Positions 12,419 through 25,225 of a stretch of 64,000 nucleotides of DNA are shown one piece after another. The notes under the pieces were generated by a model. The model ran no database searches. It saw only the letters and a list, made by a program, of their open reading frames with translations, and was not told the DNA's origin. The stretch spans positions 600,857 to 664,856 of the forward strand of contig NW_022985177.1 of NCBI RefSeq assembly GCF_010093535.1, read 5' to 3'. Position numbers and translations under genes: made by a program. Within the stretch, counting starts at the first letter, position 1; each line of letters begins with the position of its first letter. The DNA is from Lindgomyces ingoldianus. Its lineage: Eukaryota > Ascomycota > Dothideomycetes > Pleosporales > Lindgomycetaceae.

Positions 12419-15231
12419 AGTATAAAGCATTATAAAAGAGCAAAGTTAAATGCTAATTACTAATAAGTATTCTAGCCTTTAGTAGAACCTCTACTTTAAG
12501 AATAATAAGCCTACTAAATTAATTATTAAAGCTTTTATAATCTTTATTCTTTTTCTAAAGAACTATTATAACATTACTATAAAAGTTATTAAAGCTAATA
12601 ACAAGATTATAATAGTAAAACTAGAGGTAGAACACTAGCTAGCATTACATAGAATAACTGTTAAGCCTTTAGCACTAGATATATAAGCCTAGAACAGAGA
12701 AGCTAAACACTTAAAAGGTGTAAATAAGAAAAAGTTATAAGCTATGCAACTAGATGCTAACCTACTATAGAACATATAGCTATACATTACTAGAGCTAGC
12801 ATATACCTATATAATTAGACGCTAAACTATGCTAACAACTAGAAAACACTATATAAGATCTTCTTTACATAAGCAGCTTTAAATAATAAAGTTATTATAT
12901 TAATTTAAAAGCTAAGCTTTACATATTTAAAAGCCTATAGCTATAAAGTATTTATAATAACTAATAACACACATTAAAATAAATCTAAGCTATAAAGGCT
13001 AGACCTAAAGGCGTAGATTAGATATCTAGTTAGGTACTAATTATTAAACATCTACTACATATAAATACTACTACTAGTAAAAGTAATTTATACATGTAAT
13101 ATTATTTTTAATAAACACTTAATCTTTAGCAGTAAGCTTAAAGACTTAATAAATAACCTTATGCATAATATAGTAAAAAAAATTACTATATATATTAGAA
13201 TAATTAAGCTTCTAACACTTAGTTATTAGCTAAAGATAAAGTTATTTTATAAAGACAACACTATAAATAATACATTAAATTTTAATAAAGTAGACTTACT
13301 AGGCTACTATTAAGGAAGAAAGATTAGAGATAACTATTTATTTTCTTTAAATACTCTGCTACCTGTAGCATTACTTATGCAGTTAATAGCTAAAGCAGCA
13401 CTAAAGCTAAGCTAAATAGAGTTGTTAAAGACTATACTATAGGCTGCAGCTTTTATAGCTAGCATAAAATCTAAAAGTGTAGAAAAGCATAGTAGTAAAA
13501 CACTAGATAAAGCAGCATTAATAAAAATGCTATTTAAAAAAAAGACACCTTATAAAAGCTAGCTGCTACTTTTACTATTAACTTAAAAATAACTAGAAAA
13601 GCACTTTCTACATAAGATGTTTAAGGCAGCAGAAAGCACGCACCTAGACAGTTATTAGACAATAAAATTCTAGACAGAGGTCTAGATAAAGCTAATTAAG
13701 GCAGCTAAACACCAGATTCTAGATTATATGTAAGTGTACACTTATAAGCTTAACAAGCACTATAGATTACAAAGATGTAAAGTGTAACTAGTAGTCTATA
13801 GTAATTAATAGAAAAACATTACTACACAAGATATTAACACTACTACCCTAGCAAGACGCTTATTTTAAATGCTAATAGTAATATCTGCACGCTTTAACTT
13901 AGAGCTTAAATAATATAATGTAACTAATATGTTTATACATGCAGCAATTAACTATAATATCTACATGCAGATGCTAAAAGGCTATTAGAAACTAGGTATA
14001 ATACTAAAGCTTTAAAAAGCACTATATAGCTTATAAATTTCTTCTTTACTTTAGCAACACTATTTTATAATAACTTTTAAAGGCCTTAGGTTCTTAGCTG
14101 TCTTATATAAACCCTACTATATAACTAAAGCTAGAATATTTGTTTTTTTTTACATAGACAACTTTATTATTGCGTATAAAAAAGGCTCTAAAGTAGATGC
14201 ACAGCGTGTAGTAGACTAGTTACAAGAGAAGTATACTCTAATAAAAGGTAAGAACTTATAATAGTTTCTAAGAGTTAAGATTATTAAAGATTAATAGTAA
14301 TAAATAATTTAGCTGTTATAGGCCTTATATATTAATAAGATAGCTAGGCTAGCTAACAGAAAGGACCTGCAGCACGCTACACCTATAAGTAGGATTAAAC
14401 TTATGCTGCAATCTAGTTTTGCAACTTTATTAGAAGTAAATTAATATTAGCAGAAGATTAGATCTTTGCTTTTTATAGTAGTTACTATAAGACTAGACAT
14501 TGCCTTTACTACATTACGCCTTGCACAGTTTCTTACAAATCCTTTATCTAACTATTAGGATGCAGCTAATTAAGTTATCCTGTACCTACATGCAACACAG
14601 ACGTACGCACTCTAATTAGGAGAAGAAGACTACCTTGTAGTAGCAAGTAATGTGTTATTTACAGATAATACACTAAATAGAAAGAGCTTTTAGGGCTACA
14701 TTATTTAACTATTTAGCAGATAGATTACATAGTAAGTAAATAAACAAGATATAGTTATAACATTAACAATAAAAGCAGAATTACTTGCACTGTCTTAAGT
14801 TGCTAAGGAAGCTATGTTTATAAGAATGCTTTTTAATAAACTGTAGGTTACAATGCCTAATTTAACTATTATAATTTAGTGCAATAACAAGTAGACAATT
14901 TAACTAGTAAATAAGAAGATATCTTAACTTTAAACTAAGCTCTAACATGTTAACATCTATAACTACTAGCTCTAATAGGAAGTCTCTTAACAAACAATTA
15001 AGGTTGTCTATGTCCCCTTTAGTAAGATGCTTGTGGACAGACTTACTAAAGCGCTTCTAGCTAGCAAATAGCTAAGCTTTCTTTAGTAAATTTAGCTAGT
15101 TGACGTTAGGGAGAGGATAGTTAGTTAGGAAGCAGATATGGAAGAGATTAAAGCAAGAATGGAAGCCCTAGAAGCATACTAAGGATGCACAATCAGGAAC
15201 CAGCTTGAAGCATGTCCAAGCTGAGGGGGTG

Positions 15232-15581
15232 TGTCAGATATGCGCACCTACTGTCAAGACAGGAGGAACGTTTGACAAAAGCTGCTACATAGTACGAGCA
15301 ATAAGCTCGAACAGTATGTTGCTGCAAATTGCTGCATTTTGCAGCATTTTGCAGCATTTTGCAGCATTTTGCAGCATTTTGCAGCATGTTGCAAGCTAGT
15401 CGCGCATAGGGCTAGTGCGCGAGGGACTCGGATCGGAAAAACAAAAGCCAAGCAACACAAGTAGAGCAGAAAAAGGATTAATAAATTAACACAATTAATA
15501 CAATCAATTAATCATCCCATACATCATATCTAAACCCATCATTCATCTTAGGAAGCCTAGAAACAGTGCTTCAATCTAACA
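15232..15581 (+). repeat. 3' LTR of the plus-strand Copia element
   Basis: 350 bp. It is 30 bp longer than the 5' LTR, exactly three extra ATTTTGCAGC units in the tandem block near 15335-15390. The open frames seen on both strands here are by-products of that 10-bp repeat and not genes. Confidence 0.9.
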
Positions 15582-15586
15582 AAAGA

Positions 15587-17104
15587 TGTCTACAAAGTAA
15601 GTAGATATTAAGAGTTAATATTTTAATAATAACTTTACTACATCTAATTTACAAAACTACTAGAAACATTAAATAGCTAATTAAGTAAACAACCCTAATG
15701 TTCTAGTATATATAGTAGAGGACAGGTAGATAATAGAGGGACATTATATGCCTAACACTATTAGCTTAGTAACTAAAGAAGCAATAGTACATATGTTTAT
15801 ATAAAAATAGTCTGCTAACTACACTTTTTTACTAGTAAGACTAAAGTAAAGTGTAACTAATTAATAGGCAGCCTACTAATACTAACCTTATAAATTTTTT
15901 TTAAAGTTAGACTATAGCTTACTAGTAGCATAACACTTATAAGCAAAAACATAGTAAAGAGTAGACGCATTAGACAGCTTATAAGTAATACTTATAGTAA
16001 AACAAACATTAAAGATAAAAGATAAAAGTTATAAAAAGAAAAAAGTAAAGAAAATAAAAAAATAAATAATAAAAAGTAAAAAAAAGCTCTTTTTAAATTA
16101 CGCTTAGCTAAATTAGCTAGATTACACCTTAAGTGCAGTAGATTATAACCTAGGCATTACTAATACATGCATAAAACATAGCATATAACTAAGTAGATTA
16201 TAATAACACTTTTTTATATACAATATTAACAACACGCTCTATTAAATTAGCCTAGTTTAAAATACATATGCTAGATATAGTTGTAACTCTAGAAAGCGCA
16301 ACATAAAGCTGTCTATGTGTAAAGACTAGATGCCTTAGGTCTACACCTACAATCTTTATAAATTAGCCCTATAATTTATTAATAAACATTATAAAATATA
16401 ACTAGATAAGTATCTAATAGCATATAATGAAAAAAAGTAAGATGTTATAATTTTTTAATACTAATTTAATTTAAGTAATAGTTTATATCTGTCTGTTAAA
16501 TTTACTTTTTAAGATTCTTCTAGTTATAAACGCGCCTTATTAACCTAGAGTAGTAACTAATAATTAGGTCTTATTATATAAACTTTCTTTAAGATTTAGA
16601 TTTTAAAGTAAAATAACTAAAACTTTAACCTTTAAATAAAGTTTAGTAGAAGGTAAACTAGGCAGATTAAACATTTATAATAGATCTTCTAAAAAATAAT
16701 TTATGCTATTTAATTTTATCTAATATACCTTATCTATAAACATAAATTTCTAGACAACACTCTTAAACTGCCTAAAAAAGATATTATTAATCTCTATAAC
16801 CGCTTTATTATAGATTATAAAAATACAGCGCTATTAAAAAAAGCGCATAGTAATAGTAAAGTCTAAAAATACACCCAGCATATTTAATAGATACACATAG
16901 AAATAAAAGCAACTTATAGAGATAAACTTTTAGACACTAAAAAGCAGATTAACATATGTCTGCTTATCTCTAGATATAAAGAGTATCTAGTCTATATAAG
17001 CCTAATTTATAGCTCTAGTGTGCATTCTTATGTTTTTAGTTAAAGTTAGAACTATAAAATAACGCTAAAGAGAAGACTATTAAAGGTATACCTACACTAT
17101 TTAA
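15587..17104 (-). mobile_element. Helitron/PIF1-like helicase relic in AT-rich repeat DNA
   Basis: On the minus strand, bases about 16281-16320 translate, read through stops, as FTHRQLYVALSRVTT. This is the C-terminal signature of PIF1-type helicases carried by Helitrons (family: GQLYVALSRV). Further upstream on that strand, about 16530-16590, comes LYNKT.LLVTTLG, matching the family's NGTRL.VT.LG region. Spacing and order agree with a Helitron RepHel C-terminus. I could not locate the element's own 5' TC or 3' CTRR ends, so the limits given are those of the surrounding AT-rich stretch. Confidence 0.6.
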
Positions 17105-17335
17105 CTCTAGCTGTGACAGTGCTGCTTGTTAAGCTCTGCTGCTAGTTACATGATCTTGCTAAGGGTTAAGCAAGCGCGCTAGCGCCTTGGCGCTGCGCAA
17201 GCTTTTCTCTTGTGAAAACCCTTCGCCTTCTTCACTCCCTATCCTAGTTTAGCTGAAATAGAGCCGACCTACTCTACCTTGCTTCCCTAGCTTTATACAG
17301 TAGTAGAGACAGTGCTTGTCATCACACTAGCTACT
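17105..17335. other. GC-richer patch with a strong hairpin
   Basis: This segment is not RIP-mutated. At about 17173-17200 GCGCTAGCGCC and GGCGCTGCGC form an imperfect stem with a TT loop. Helitron 3' ends carry such hairpins, but the orientation relative to the minus-strand helicase relic does not fit simply. No gene is seen. Confidence 0.4.
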
Positions 17336-17829
17336 TTTAGGTATAACTAGCAGAATCTGCAAAAAATTACTGCTAAATACTAATAAAATGCTACTAAAAG
17401 GCAGTTTACTTTATAGTATGTTATAGAAACTTTAATTAACAGCCTTAAAACATAACTAGTGCTATATAAAAACCTTATCTTAGATAATAAGGCTAGTTTT
17501 ATAAAGTAGCTTAAAAGTAAAGAAGTTTATAGTAAATGTGTAAAAGAAATTCTTTATAATCTTAATAAGTATTTTAAACCTTAAGTGCGCAGTTCTACTA
17601 CCTAGAAGAAGTAGCGCTGCAATACTAGATAAAGCTATATAGAGAATAATCTTATGCTAAGACTAAAATTAAAAATATAACATTTAATAAAAAAAGGTTT
17701 TACTAGTACTACTAAGGCTCTAAATAAAAAAGTAAGCATTATTTAAATTTAAATATATAGTAGACTTAATAGTATTAAATGCTAATTTCTAACTATAATT
17801 TAATTAGTTATAAGACTTAGTAAAAGTAG
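17336..17829. other. AT-rich degraded repeat DNA
   Basis: No open frame or recognisable motif. It is the left flank of the pogo-type element at 17832. Confidence 0.5.
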
Positions 17830-17831
17830 TA

Positions 17832-19681
17832 ACGTATTCCACCACCGAACCCGCCAAACCACTGAACCCGACAAAATCTCTTGGCATTGCAAACACTACG
17901 TACAAGACGCGATGTCTAAACAACACAAGACTATACTAACTTAGTAAGAAGGCAGAATTGTCCTTGCGCTCTAGGCCTACTACTTATGCTAATTTAAACG
18001 CGTACAACAAGCTGCAGTAGCTTTTAATGTGCCTTATTAGTAGCTTACTGCTTAGCTTAACAGAATTATGTTTTAACTTACTATATAACTAAATTACTAG
18101 AAACTTACTATAACTAAAAAGTAAATAATTATATAATATATTCTTAACCTTAATTTGCAAGGATTTGCGCCCTAGCTGTGTAAGGTAGTAGATATAGTAA
18201 ACAGACTATTAGCTGCGCGTAGTAGGACACTAGTAAGAATAAACTAGCCTACGCAGTTTATGTCTTGTACAGAGGAGCTTAAGATAGTGTTTAATTAAGC
18301 AAAGGACTACTAGAGAATACTTTAAAAAGACCTAAAGTTAATTATAAAGTAGTTTAAGCTTGTATAAGACATAATAGTAAAATATAGTGTTTATAATAAT
18401 AATATCTACAACTTTAATAAGACTAGCTTTTAGATAGGCATAATTAGCACTATAAAAGTTATTATAAGTTTAGAAAGATGTATAAGGCCTATCCTTACAC
18501 AGCTAAGTAACTAGGAATAGGTTACTGTAATCTAGAGCATCTGCGCTGCTAGCTACGCTACCCTGCTATTTATTATCTATAAAGGACACGTCTACATCTC
18601 TGCCTAGTATAAGGAGATGTTAATACTGTGTAATTAAAAGCTATTAGTTTCTAAGAATAGCTAAACAAATAACACGCTTAGTTTTAAGTAGTTAAAGCAC
18701 TTTAATAAGCATACAAAAACGCGTTAAGTAGGGGTATACAGGCTGCTTATACTAGATAGCTATAAGAGCTACTTAAACTAGAATTTTAAAAATTATTGCT
18801 TTATACAAAAGATCCTTACACTCTATATGCCTACACATTTATTGCATATCCTCTAGCTACTTAATGTAGTGTGCTTTTTACTGTTAAAGCTTAAGTACTC
18901 TTAGTGTATACAAGACTTAGCACGCTAACATGTGCAGCATATTAATAAAGAACACTTTTTTCTAGCCTTTAAAGACACATTTTTAGACGTTTTTATGTAC
19001 AATAACTGTAAAAAGGCTTTTAAGGCATCTAGACTAGTTCCTATTAACATGTAGGTAGTCCTTAATTATCTTAATGTGCAGCTGCGTACCCTACTACTAG
19101 GACCTCTACTAGAAACGCTATAGTAATTAAAGACCTTAAGTAATTTATATAAATTTAGATTATAATTAAAGCTTATACATAATTTTTTTATATAATTACT
19201 AATAATAGCATAAGAAAGCTTTTTACAGCTTATAAAAGAAGCTAAGAAGATGCTACATAGAAATATACTTATAAAGGCGCGTGTATAAGAGCTTAAAGAG
19301 TAATTAGCAGACGTAACTAAGTGTAAGGGGCGTAAAAGAAAGCAGATTTAGTAAGGTGGCACAATAGAGTATAGGACTACAGCAGCGCAGGTAGCTGCTA
19401 AGGCGTCTGTAGTAGCTTAGCAGTTAAAGAAGGCTTATAGTAGTAGTAATTAAGAAAGAGCCTAACTAGCTCTGCAGCGCTGTGGGAACTGTGGGGAGAC
19501 TAGGCACAACACTTGTACGTGCAAAAAGGATAAAAAAGAAACACTAGAATTAGATGCAGGCACGTTGTACATAGGTTCTCTATTTAGTTGTAAATAAAAT
19601 TAGAGTTTTGTATGTAGTGTTTGCAATGCTAAGAGATTTTGTCAGGTTCGGTGGTTTAGCGGGTTCGGTGGTGGAATACGT
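17832..19681 (+). mobile_element. Fot1/pogo-type DNA transposon, second family, RIP-inactivated
   Basis: About 62-bp terminal inverted repeats begin ACGTATTCCACCACCGAACC and are flanked by TA duplications (17830-17831 and 19682-19683). From 17949 the plus strand, read through stops, gives EGRIVLAL then KRVQQAAVAFNVPY, a helix-turn-helix of the kind that opens pogo-type transposases. Around 18400-18600 follow YNFNKTSF and IISTIKVIISLERC, corresponding to the first acidic motif of the DDE domain (family: DETGF). CAG and CAA codons have become TAG and TAA. The 1,850-bp length is typical of full-length Fot1 elements. The terminal repeats keep CG, TCA and TGA sites that the interior has lost. Confidence 0.9.
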
Positions 19682-19683
19682 TA

Positions 19684-20564
19684 TACTTAGTAACATTATT
19701 ATATAACATTTGCTTATATACTAAGAAAGAAATAGTAATAAAAATCTAATTATATAAAAGCATTAGCATTCTAAATTAAAATAGTGTTTTACTATGTAAC
19801 TTTAGAAGTATTTAGTTTAAGATTTATAAGCTGTAATTTTATAACAGCTTAGATTTAGTAGAAAAAAGATTAATAAAAGCTATTTATAAAGGTAGATTAT
19901 TTAAAAAGTTAGTATAGAACATTATCTAGATAGCTACTAGATTAAGTATATTACTAAATACTAGCGCCTACATAAATATTTATTATAATAAAAAGCTAGT
20001 AGCTATAAGTTAAAGTTCTTAGAAAATATAATTTTAAAATTAGTTTTTTTATAATAAACTATAAGCTAAATAAGTGTCTTTAAACATTAAATAAAGCTTA
20101 CTTTATATAGTACATAGGTTACTAAAGCTAGTTACCCTAGAGATATAAGTTAATAACATTTATAAATAAAAGCGCTTCTCTATAAATAGACTATAAAAAT
20201 ACATACACCTAATAAATATTATAGTTTTATAATACTAAGACTAAGCATGTGTAGCTAAATTCTACTAGTAATCTATAAGAAAGTTCTAGTATAGTAGATA
20301 CAACTTATTAGTGTGCTAGGAATTATACTAAAACTACACTATTAAAGTTAACTAAGCGCCTTCTATATAACTATGTACTGCATCTGTGTTGTTATTATCT
20401 TAGAAGAATACTATATGTCCTTCTAGTAGATAAATTACTAGACAAACTGCTAAAGGCTACTTCTTATGTACAGGAAAACTAAACAGTTGCTATGCTGCCT
20501 TAGTAGGGCTAATATACTAACACTATAGGTAGAATGTAACTTTATCTTAATTCTAGATATAAAT
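19684..20564. other. AT-rich degraded repeat DNA
   Basis: Flank between the pogo element and the Copia LTR starting at 20570. Read-through frames exist on the plus strand (19870-20130) but match no family I recognise. Confidence 0.4.
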
Positions 20565-20569
20565 AGTAA

Positions 20570-20849
20570 TGTTAAATAGGCTCCAACAGCTAGCTGCTTA
20601 TAGTATAAGCACTTAAGTAGCAAGAGTAAGAGAGGTGTACAGTGTGCACAGCGTACAAGGTAGGTAAGGTAAAGGTAACATGTTTCTAGTTCTATTACTC
20701 TTGTTTTTCCTCTATATAAAAAAAAAGAGGGATATTTAGATGTTTACATATAAAGGTTTATGCATAAGTATTATGTAACATAGATATGTAATTCTACTTA
20801 TGCATAATTACTTATATCTAAGCTGTAACACTGCTGCTGTATATAGACA
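20570..20849 (-). repeat. Copia LTR (left, second family)
   Basis: 280 bp, TGTTAAAT...ATAGACA, with AGTAA on its left. Confidence 0.9.
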
Positions 20850-21792
20850 CTAGCAACTTTTCTTTTTATCTAAAGAGTTGCCTTTTGTACGTGTTACCTT
20901 TCTTCTATTTATGTAGGTCTATCTAATTACATTCTATCTTTACTCTACTTTATTTATTAGGACTTGCCCTTAGTAATGCTATACGTTAGAATAGGCTAGT
21001 TGCGCTATGTAAATAGCTTTTCTTTTTTTTATTATTTGCTTTCTAAGCCCTGCTATATAATCCTTTAGCTCTTTTTTTTTTTTATAGTGCTAGCAGTAAC
21101 AGATTCTTATAATAAGAAAAATAAGTGTGTATAATATAAAAAAAAAATAAAAAATAAAAAAAAATAAGCTTTATATAAAGGCGTTGTTAGTCTAGTTAGT
21201 CTAAGGCATTTTTGCGCACAGAATCTAGCTAGTCTACAGATGCTTCTATCTAGACAGAGAGGCAGTTAGTTAGAACTAATAATTAAAAAGCCTAGTTTAG
21301 TATTTTTTTATATATACATCTACTAAGTTATTTTTATTATTAATCTACTTTATTTTAGTAATTTTTTTTTATATAATTTATAGAGTAACATAATGTTAAT
21401 TATAAGTTACTTTTTACTAGTAGTGCTTAGCTTAATAAGGTAATTATATAAAGACCTTAAATTTATATAGATTACTACTAGAATTAGTAGTAGTTTAAGT
21501 ATTTATATAATTTACTATAAAGTTATATTAAAAATAATTATATTATTAAACTTTTTAACTATTTTATATAGTTTACTAGTAAAAACACTTCTAGTTACTC
21601 TTTTACACTTAGTAGAATTTTAGTGTATAATATTACTTAGTATTTTAAAGTAGTTGCTTTACTTTATATAGTTTTTATTACTTAATATAATTAAAATTTT
21701 TAGCTATAAGCTAAGGTTCTTATTATTAGTAAATAATTTATTTATAAAGATAAATAGCTTTACATAATTAAGCTATAATAGTAGAAAAGTAA

Positions 21793-21982
21793 NNNNNNNN
21801 NNNNNNNNNNNNNNNNNNNNNNNNNNNNNNNNNNNNNNNNNNNNNNNNNNNNNNNNNNNNNNNNNNNNNNNNNNNNNNNNNNNNNNNNNNNNNNNNNNNN
21901 NNNNNNNNNNNNNNNNNNNNNNNNNNNNNNNNNNNNNNNNNNNNNNNNNNNNNNNNNNNNNNNNNNNNNNNNNNNNNNNNNN
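21793..21982. other. Assembly gap (190 N)
   Basis: Run of N inside the Copia element. The related copy at the window's right end has 351 bp between the same flanking sequences (63098-63448), so the true missing length may be larger than shown. Confidence 0.95.
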
Positions 21983-24907
21983 TTTACATAAAATTTTTTA
22001 TTATAATGCTTAAAGTGTTGTCTATTTATAAGCTAGTAATACTAAAAGTGTGCTTTTCTTTATTAGTAATTAAGAAGTAGAGGTTGTATAAAAAGATGTA
22101 CATGCACAGCTTTTTTTTATAGTAGTTATAGTATGTTTTAAACTAATATAGTCTTAATTTAGTAGCTCTATATAAGAGTTGTACAACCTAGAGTATTATA
22201 TTTAGTAAAAAGCTTTAGCGCATCTTTTTTAGTAGCTTTATGTACAGCGTGTGCATAAGCTTATCTATTAATTAAATATATACTTATATAATATTACATA
22301 GTTTAAAATGCATTTTATATATAGCTTTTAGGCTTACTTTTATAGCTAAAAGTAGTCTCTAGCTTATCCTCTAAATAGTTAGTAACTAAGTAAGAATTTC
22401 TTTTTTTTTTATCTAAGTAGCTAGTAAACACTAGGCAGGATTTTTTATATAGTTAAGTTATTTTGCCTTTTACTTTTTATATAAGGTAAAGGTTAAAAAT
22501 CTAACTTTTATACCTTATTAAGTTATACGCTATAACTTTAAAAGTGCTATTAGTAATTAAAGTGTTTATCTTTATATAGTCTAATTTCTTAAATAGTTTT
22601 CTAAGTATAGTAATTACACTATCTATATAAAGCTTAATAGATAAGGCCTAATTATCTTTTTTCTTCTAGGTTAGAAATACTTAGTCTAGACTTTATGCAA
22701 GTTTTCTTTACCTTTTACTTTTTCTAGTATTTATATCTTCTCTTTGCACTAGTGCAGCATTGCTATTCTAAGAGGCTTAGTCTATAGTAGGCTTTAGTTC
22801 TGCCTTTATAATATTTTTATAAAGCTGTTTTTTTTTTTTAAAAAACTTTTTTATATAAGAATTAGTTTATCTAGGTTATTTATTATAAGTAAGTTGTCTT
22901 TTTTTTTCTTTATAGTATAGTTTAACCTGTGTATATTAGAGCTTTAGTAGGCTATTTTTTTTTAATAATAATGTCTTTTTTTTAATGCTTTTAATTTTAT
23001 ATAAGCTAGTCTAGCCTTTCTTCTCTCTTTATGCTATAATCTTTAAGCTAAAAGAGAAGTTAAGAACTTTATATGTTATAAAGCTATTATAAGTGTTAAT
23101 TATATAATTAATATTTACTTTTATATAGTTTTTTTAAAGTATTTTTATTACCTTTTATACTACGCTTGCTTATGCAATAATGTCTAGTAATAGTAAAAAG
23201 TCTAGGTTAATTCTTAAGTATGCCTTAAAAACTAGCAGCGTAGGTACTAGACTGTGCAGGCTAGCTGTGTTATTTAAAGCCTTAACTACTATCTATAAAA
23301 TAGCCTTATTATTTATATAGTTACCTAGCTTAGTCTTTAGAATGTTAAACACTTATTAAAAAGGTGTGTGTGTGCACTTAACTTTTCTAACTGCCTAATA
23401 TACTTTTATAGGCATCTGCCTATATATAGCTTTTATAATTTTTATATAAGCTTAAAAATCTTTTAAAGTAAAGTTTATAGTAAAGTTATACATAATATAG
23501 TCTAGGGGTTCTTAATAAGTGTTAATCTAGCATTTACATAGTGCATCTTAGGTATCTTGTGCAGACATAGATTTTAAAAATGTAGCAGCCTAAAATAATG
23601 TGTCTATATTAATAACATGTAAGATATCTCTATTGTTAATTTATATAACATTAATAATAACTTTATAGTTAAAGTAAGTGTTATTTTTAATTATAAACTT
23701 AAATCTTTATAAAGCTTAGTTATATAATTAGTAGAGGTAGTAAAACTTCTTAATCTTTTCTAGCACTATAGCATTAATGTTGTAGCTAGCGCTAGTTAGC
23801 ATCTTCTAGAGTTTCTTTATGCAAGGGTGTCTAAATTAGTAGTAAAAGCAGTAAAGTTTTAATTTAGTAAAAAAAAGTGTTCTTATTTTTATATAATAAG
23901 TATAGTAGTTTTATCTTTATGTATAATAACATTTAAAATGTTATTAAAGTATGCTCTAAGTTAGTTAGCATTTACTAGTAATAGTAAAAATAGTGTTAAA
24001 GTCTTTAAAATATAGTATGTAACTAAACTAATTAGGTTTTAGATTTATATAGTACTAATTAATCTTTTTAGTGTCTAGCCTTTAAAGCTAATATCTATTT
24101 AGCTAAGTGTTTAATTAATTTTTATATGTAAGTTTTTTTATATGTACACTTTAAGTTAGAACTTACTAATAGTAAAGATTTTTACTACGCCTGTGTTCTA
24201 TAGTTTACCTTAGTATACTATATAGTATTAGTTATTAAGGATAAACTGCTTAGCATATTTCTTAGGTTTAATGCTGTAGATGTTCTTTCTTATTACATAG
24301 TATAAATAAGTAGTAGAGGTAAAGTAGTTAACAGCTTTTTTAGCATTTTTACTCTTTTATTTTTTTTTTATATTATGCAAATTATTTTTTTCTTTAAAGT
24401 AACTTTTAAAGTCTTAGATGTATAAAGTAATAGCTTTATATAATAAAGTTTTATTATAGAAATTTTTATATAAGGTAACATACTAGTTTTTTGCTTATAT
24501 ATAGTTATTATAAGAGTAGTTTAATAACTAACATCCTTTCTTATAGCAGATAAAGCACTTCTTTATTTATGTGCAGTTGTCTCTAGATTATAGCCTAAAC
24601 CTAGATAAAGATCTTCTATGTTATTTTTTTTTATATAAAGGGAAGCTTCCCTTTTATTATGTAGACTTTTATTATGCAGAGTTATATTAGCAGTCTATGT
24701 AGTATACATTAGGCAGTTTCTAAAGGTATTAGTTTACTCTTTAGTTTATAGTAACTTAGAGTAATGCTTATAAGTTGCTAAATAAAGCTTTACATAAAGG
24801 CTTAATAGTAAACATAGCATGTTTTAGTTCTAGTTATTCTTAACAGGCTTATATAACAGCAGTGTGCAGTAGAACATCTTTTTAAAATTTTATTTTTAGT
24901 GCCCTTT

Positions 24908-25225
24908 TGTCACGATTGTGCACGAGTAAGGTTATAGAGCTTCACAGAGGTCTAGTTTAATTACTACGTGAGGTATCATAGTAGGTACAAGACGTTGTGT
25001 GAGGAATAGGAAGGTTTAGAAGAAAATTAGCAATTAAATACTTAGCTTAGAAGTCTAAGCACTTTAAGTATAAATTAAGCCTGTTCTAGGTTTAGTTAGT
25101 GTTAAGGCAATTTATGCTTAAGTTTATGTCTATGTTGTGTTATGTTTATGTTAGACGTGCACTAATAATACTCTAGTACGCGTCTAATACAGTTATGTCT
25201 AGGATCTAGGGAGGATACTGTGACA
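24908..25225 (-). repeat. Gypsy LTR (left, copy 2)
   Basis: 318 bp, TGTCACGATTGTGCACGAG start, ACTGTGACA end. Confidence 0.92.

Larger units (their letters stand above)
4458..15581 (+). mobile_element. Copia LTR retrotransposon, RIP-inactivated, split by a Gypsy element
   Basis: Long terminal repeats at 4458-4777 and 15232-15581 begin TGT(T/C)AGATATGCGCACC and end AATCTAACA. They are flanked by the 5-bp duplication AAAGA (4453-4457 and 15582-15586). A purine-rich tract GCTGAGGGGG precedes the right LTR, so the element lies on the plus strand. Reading through stops, reverse transcriptase is seen near 14151 (YIDN, for Copia YVDD, then AYKKGSK). Near 14640-14820 the RNase H segment appears, with FTDNTLNRKS and later IKAELLALS before VAKEAMF. 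The element spans 11.1 kb only because a 5.66-kb Gypsy element is inserted at 6755-12418; its own length is about 5.45 kb. In-frame TAA/TAG codons are frequent, so it cannot be active. Confidence 0.9.

Noticed and set aside
15193..15460. Overlapping small open frames on both strands
   Set aside because: They are produced by the 10-bp tandem repeat in a Copia LTR and by LTR sequence, with no domain.
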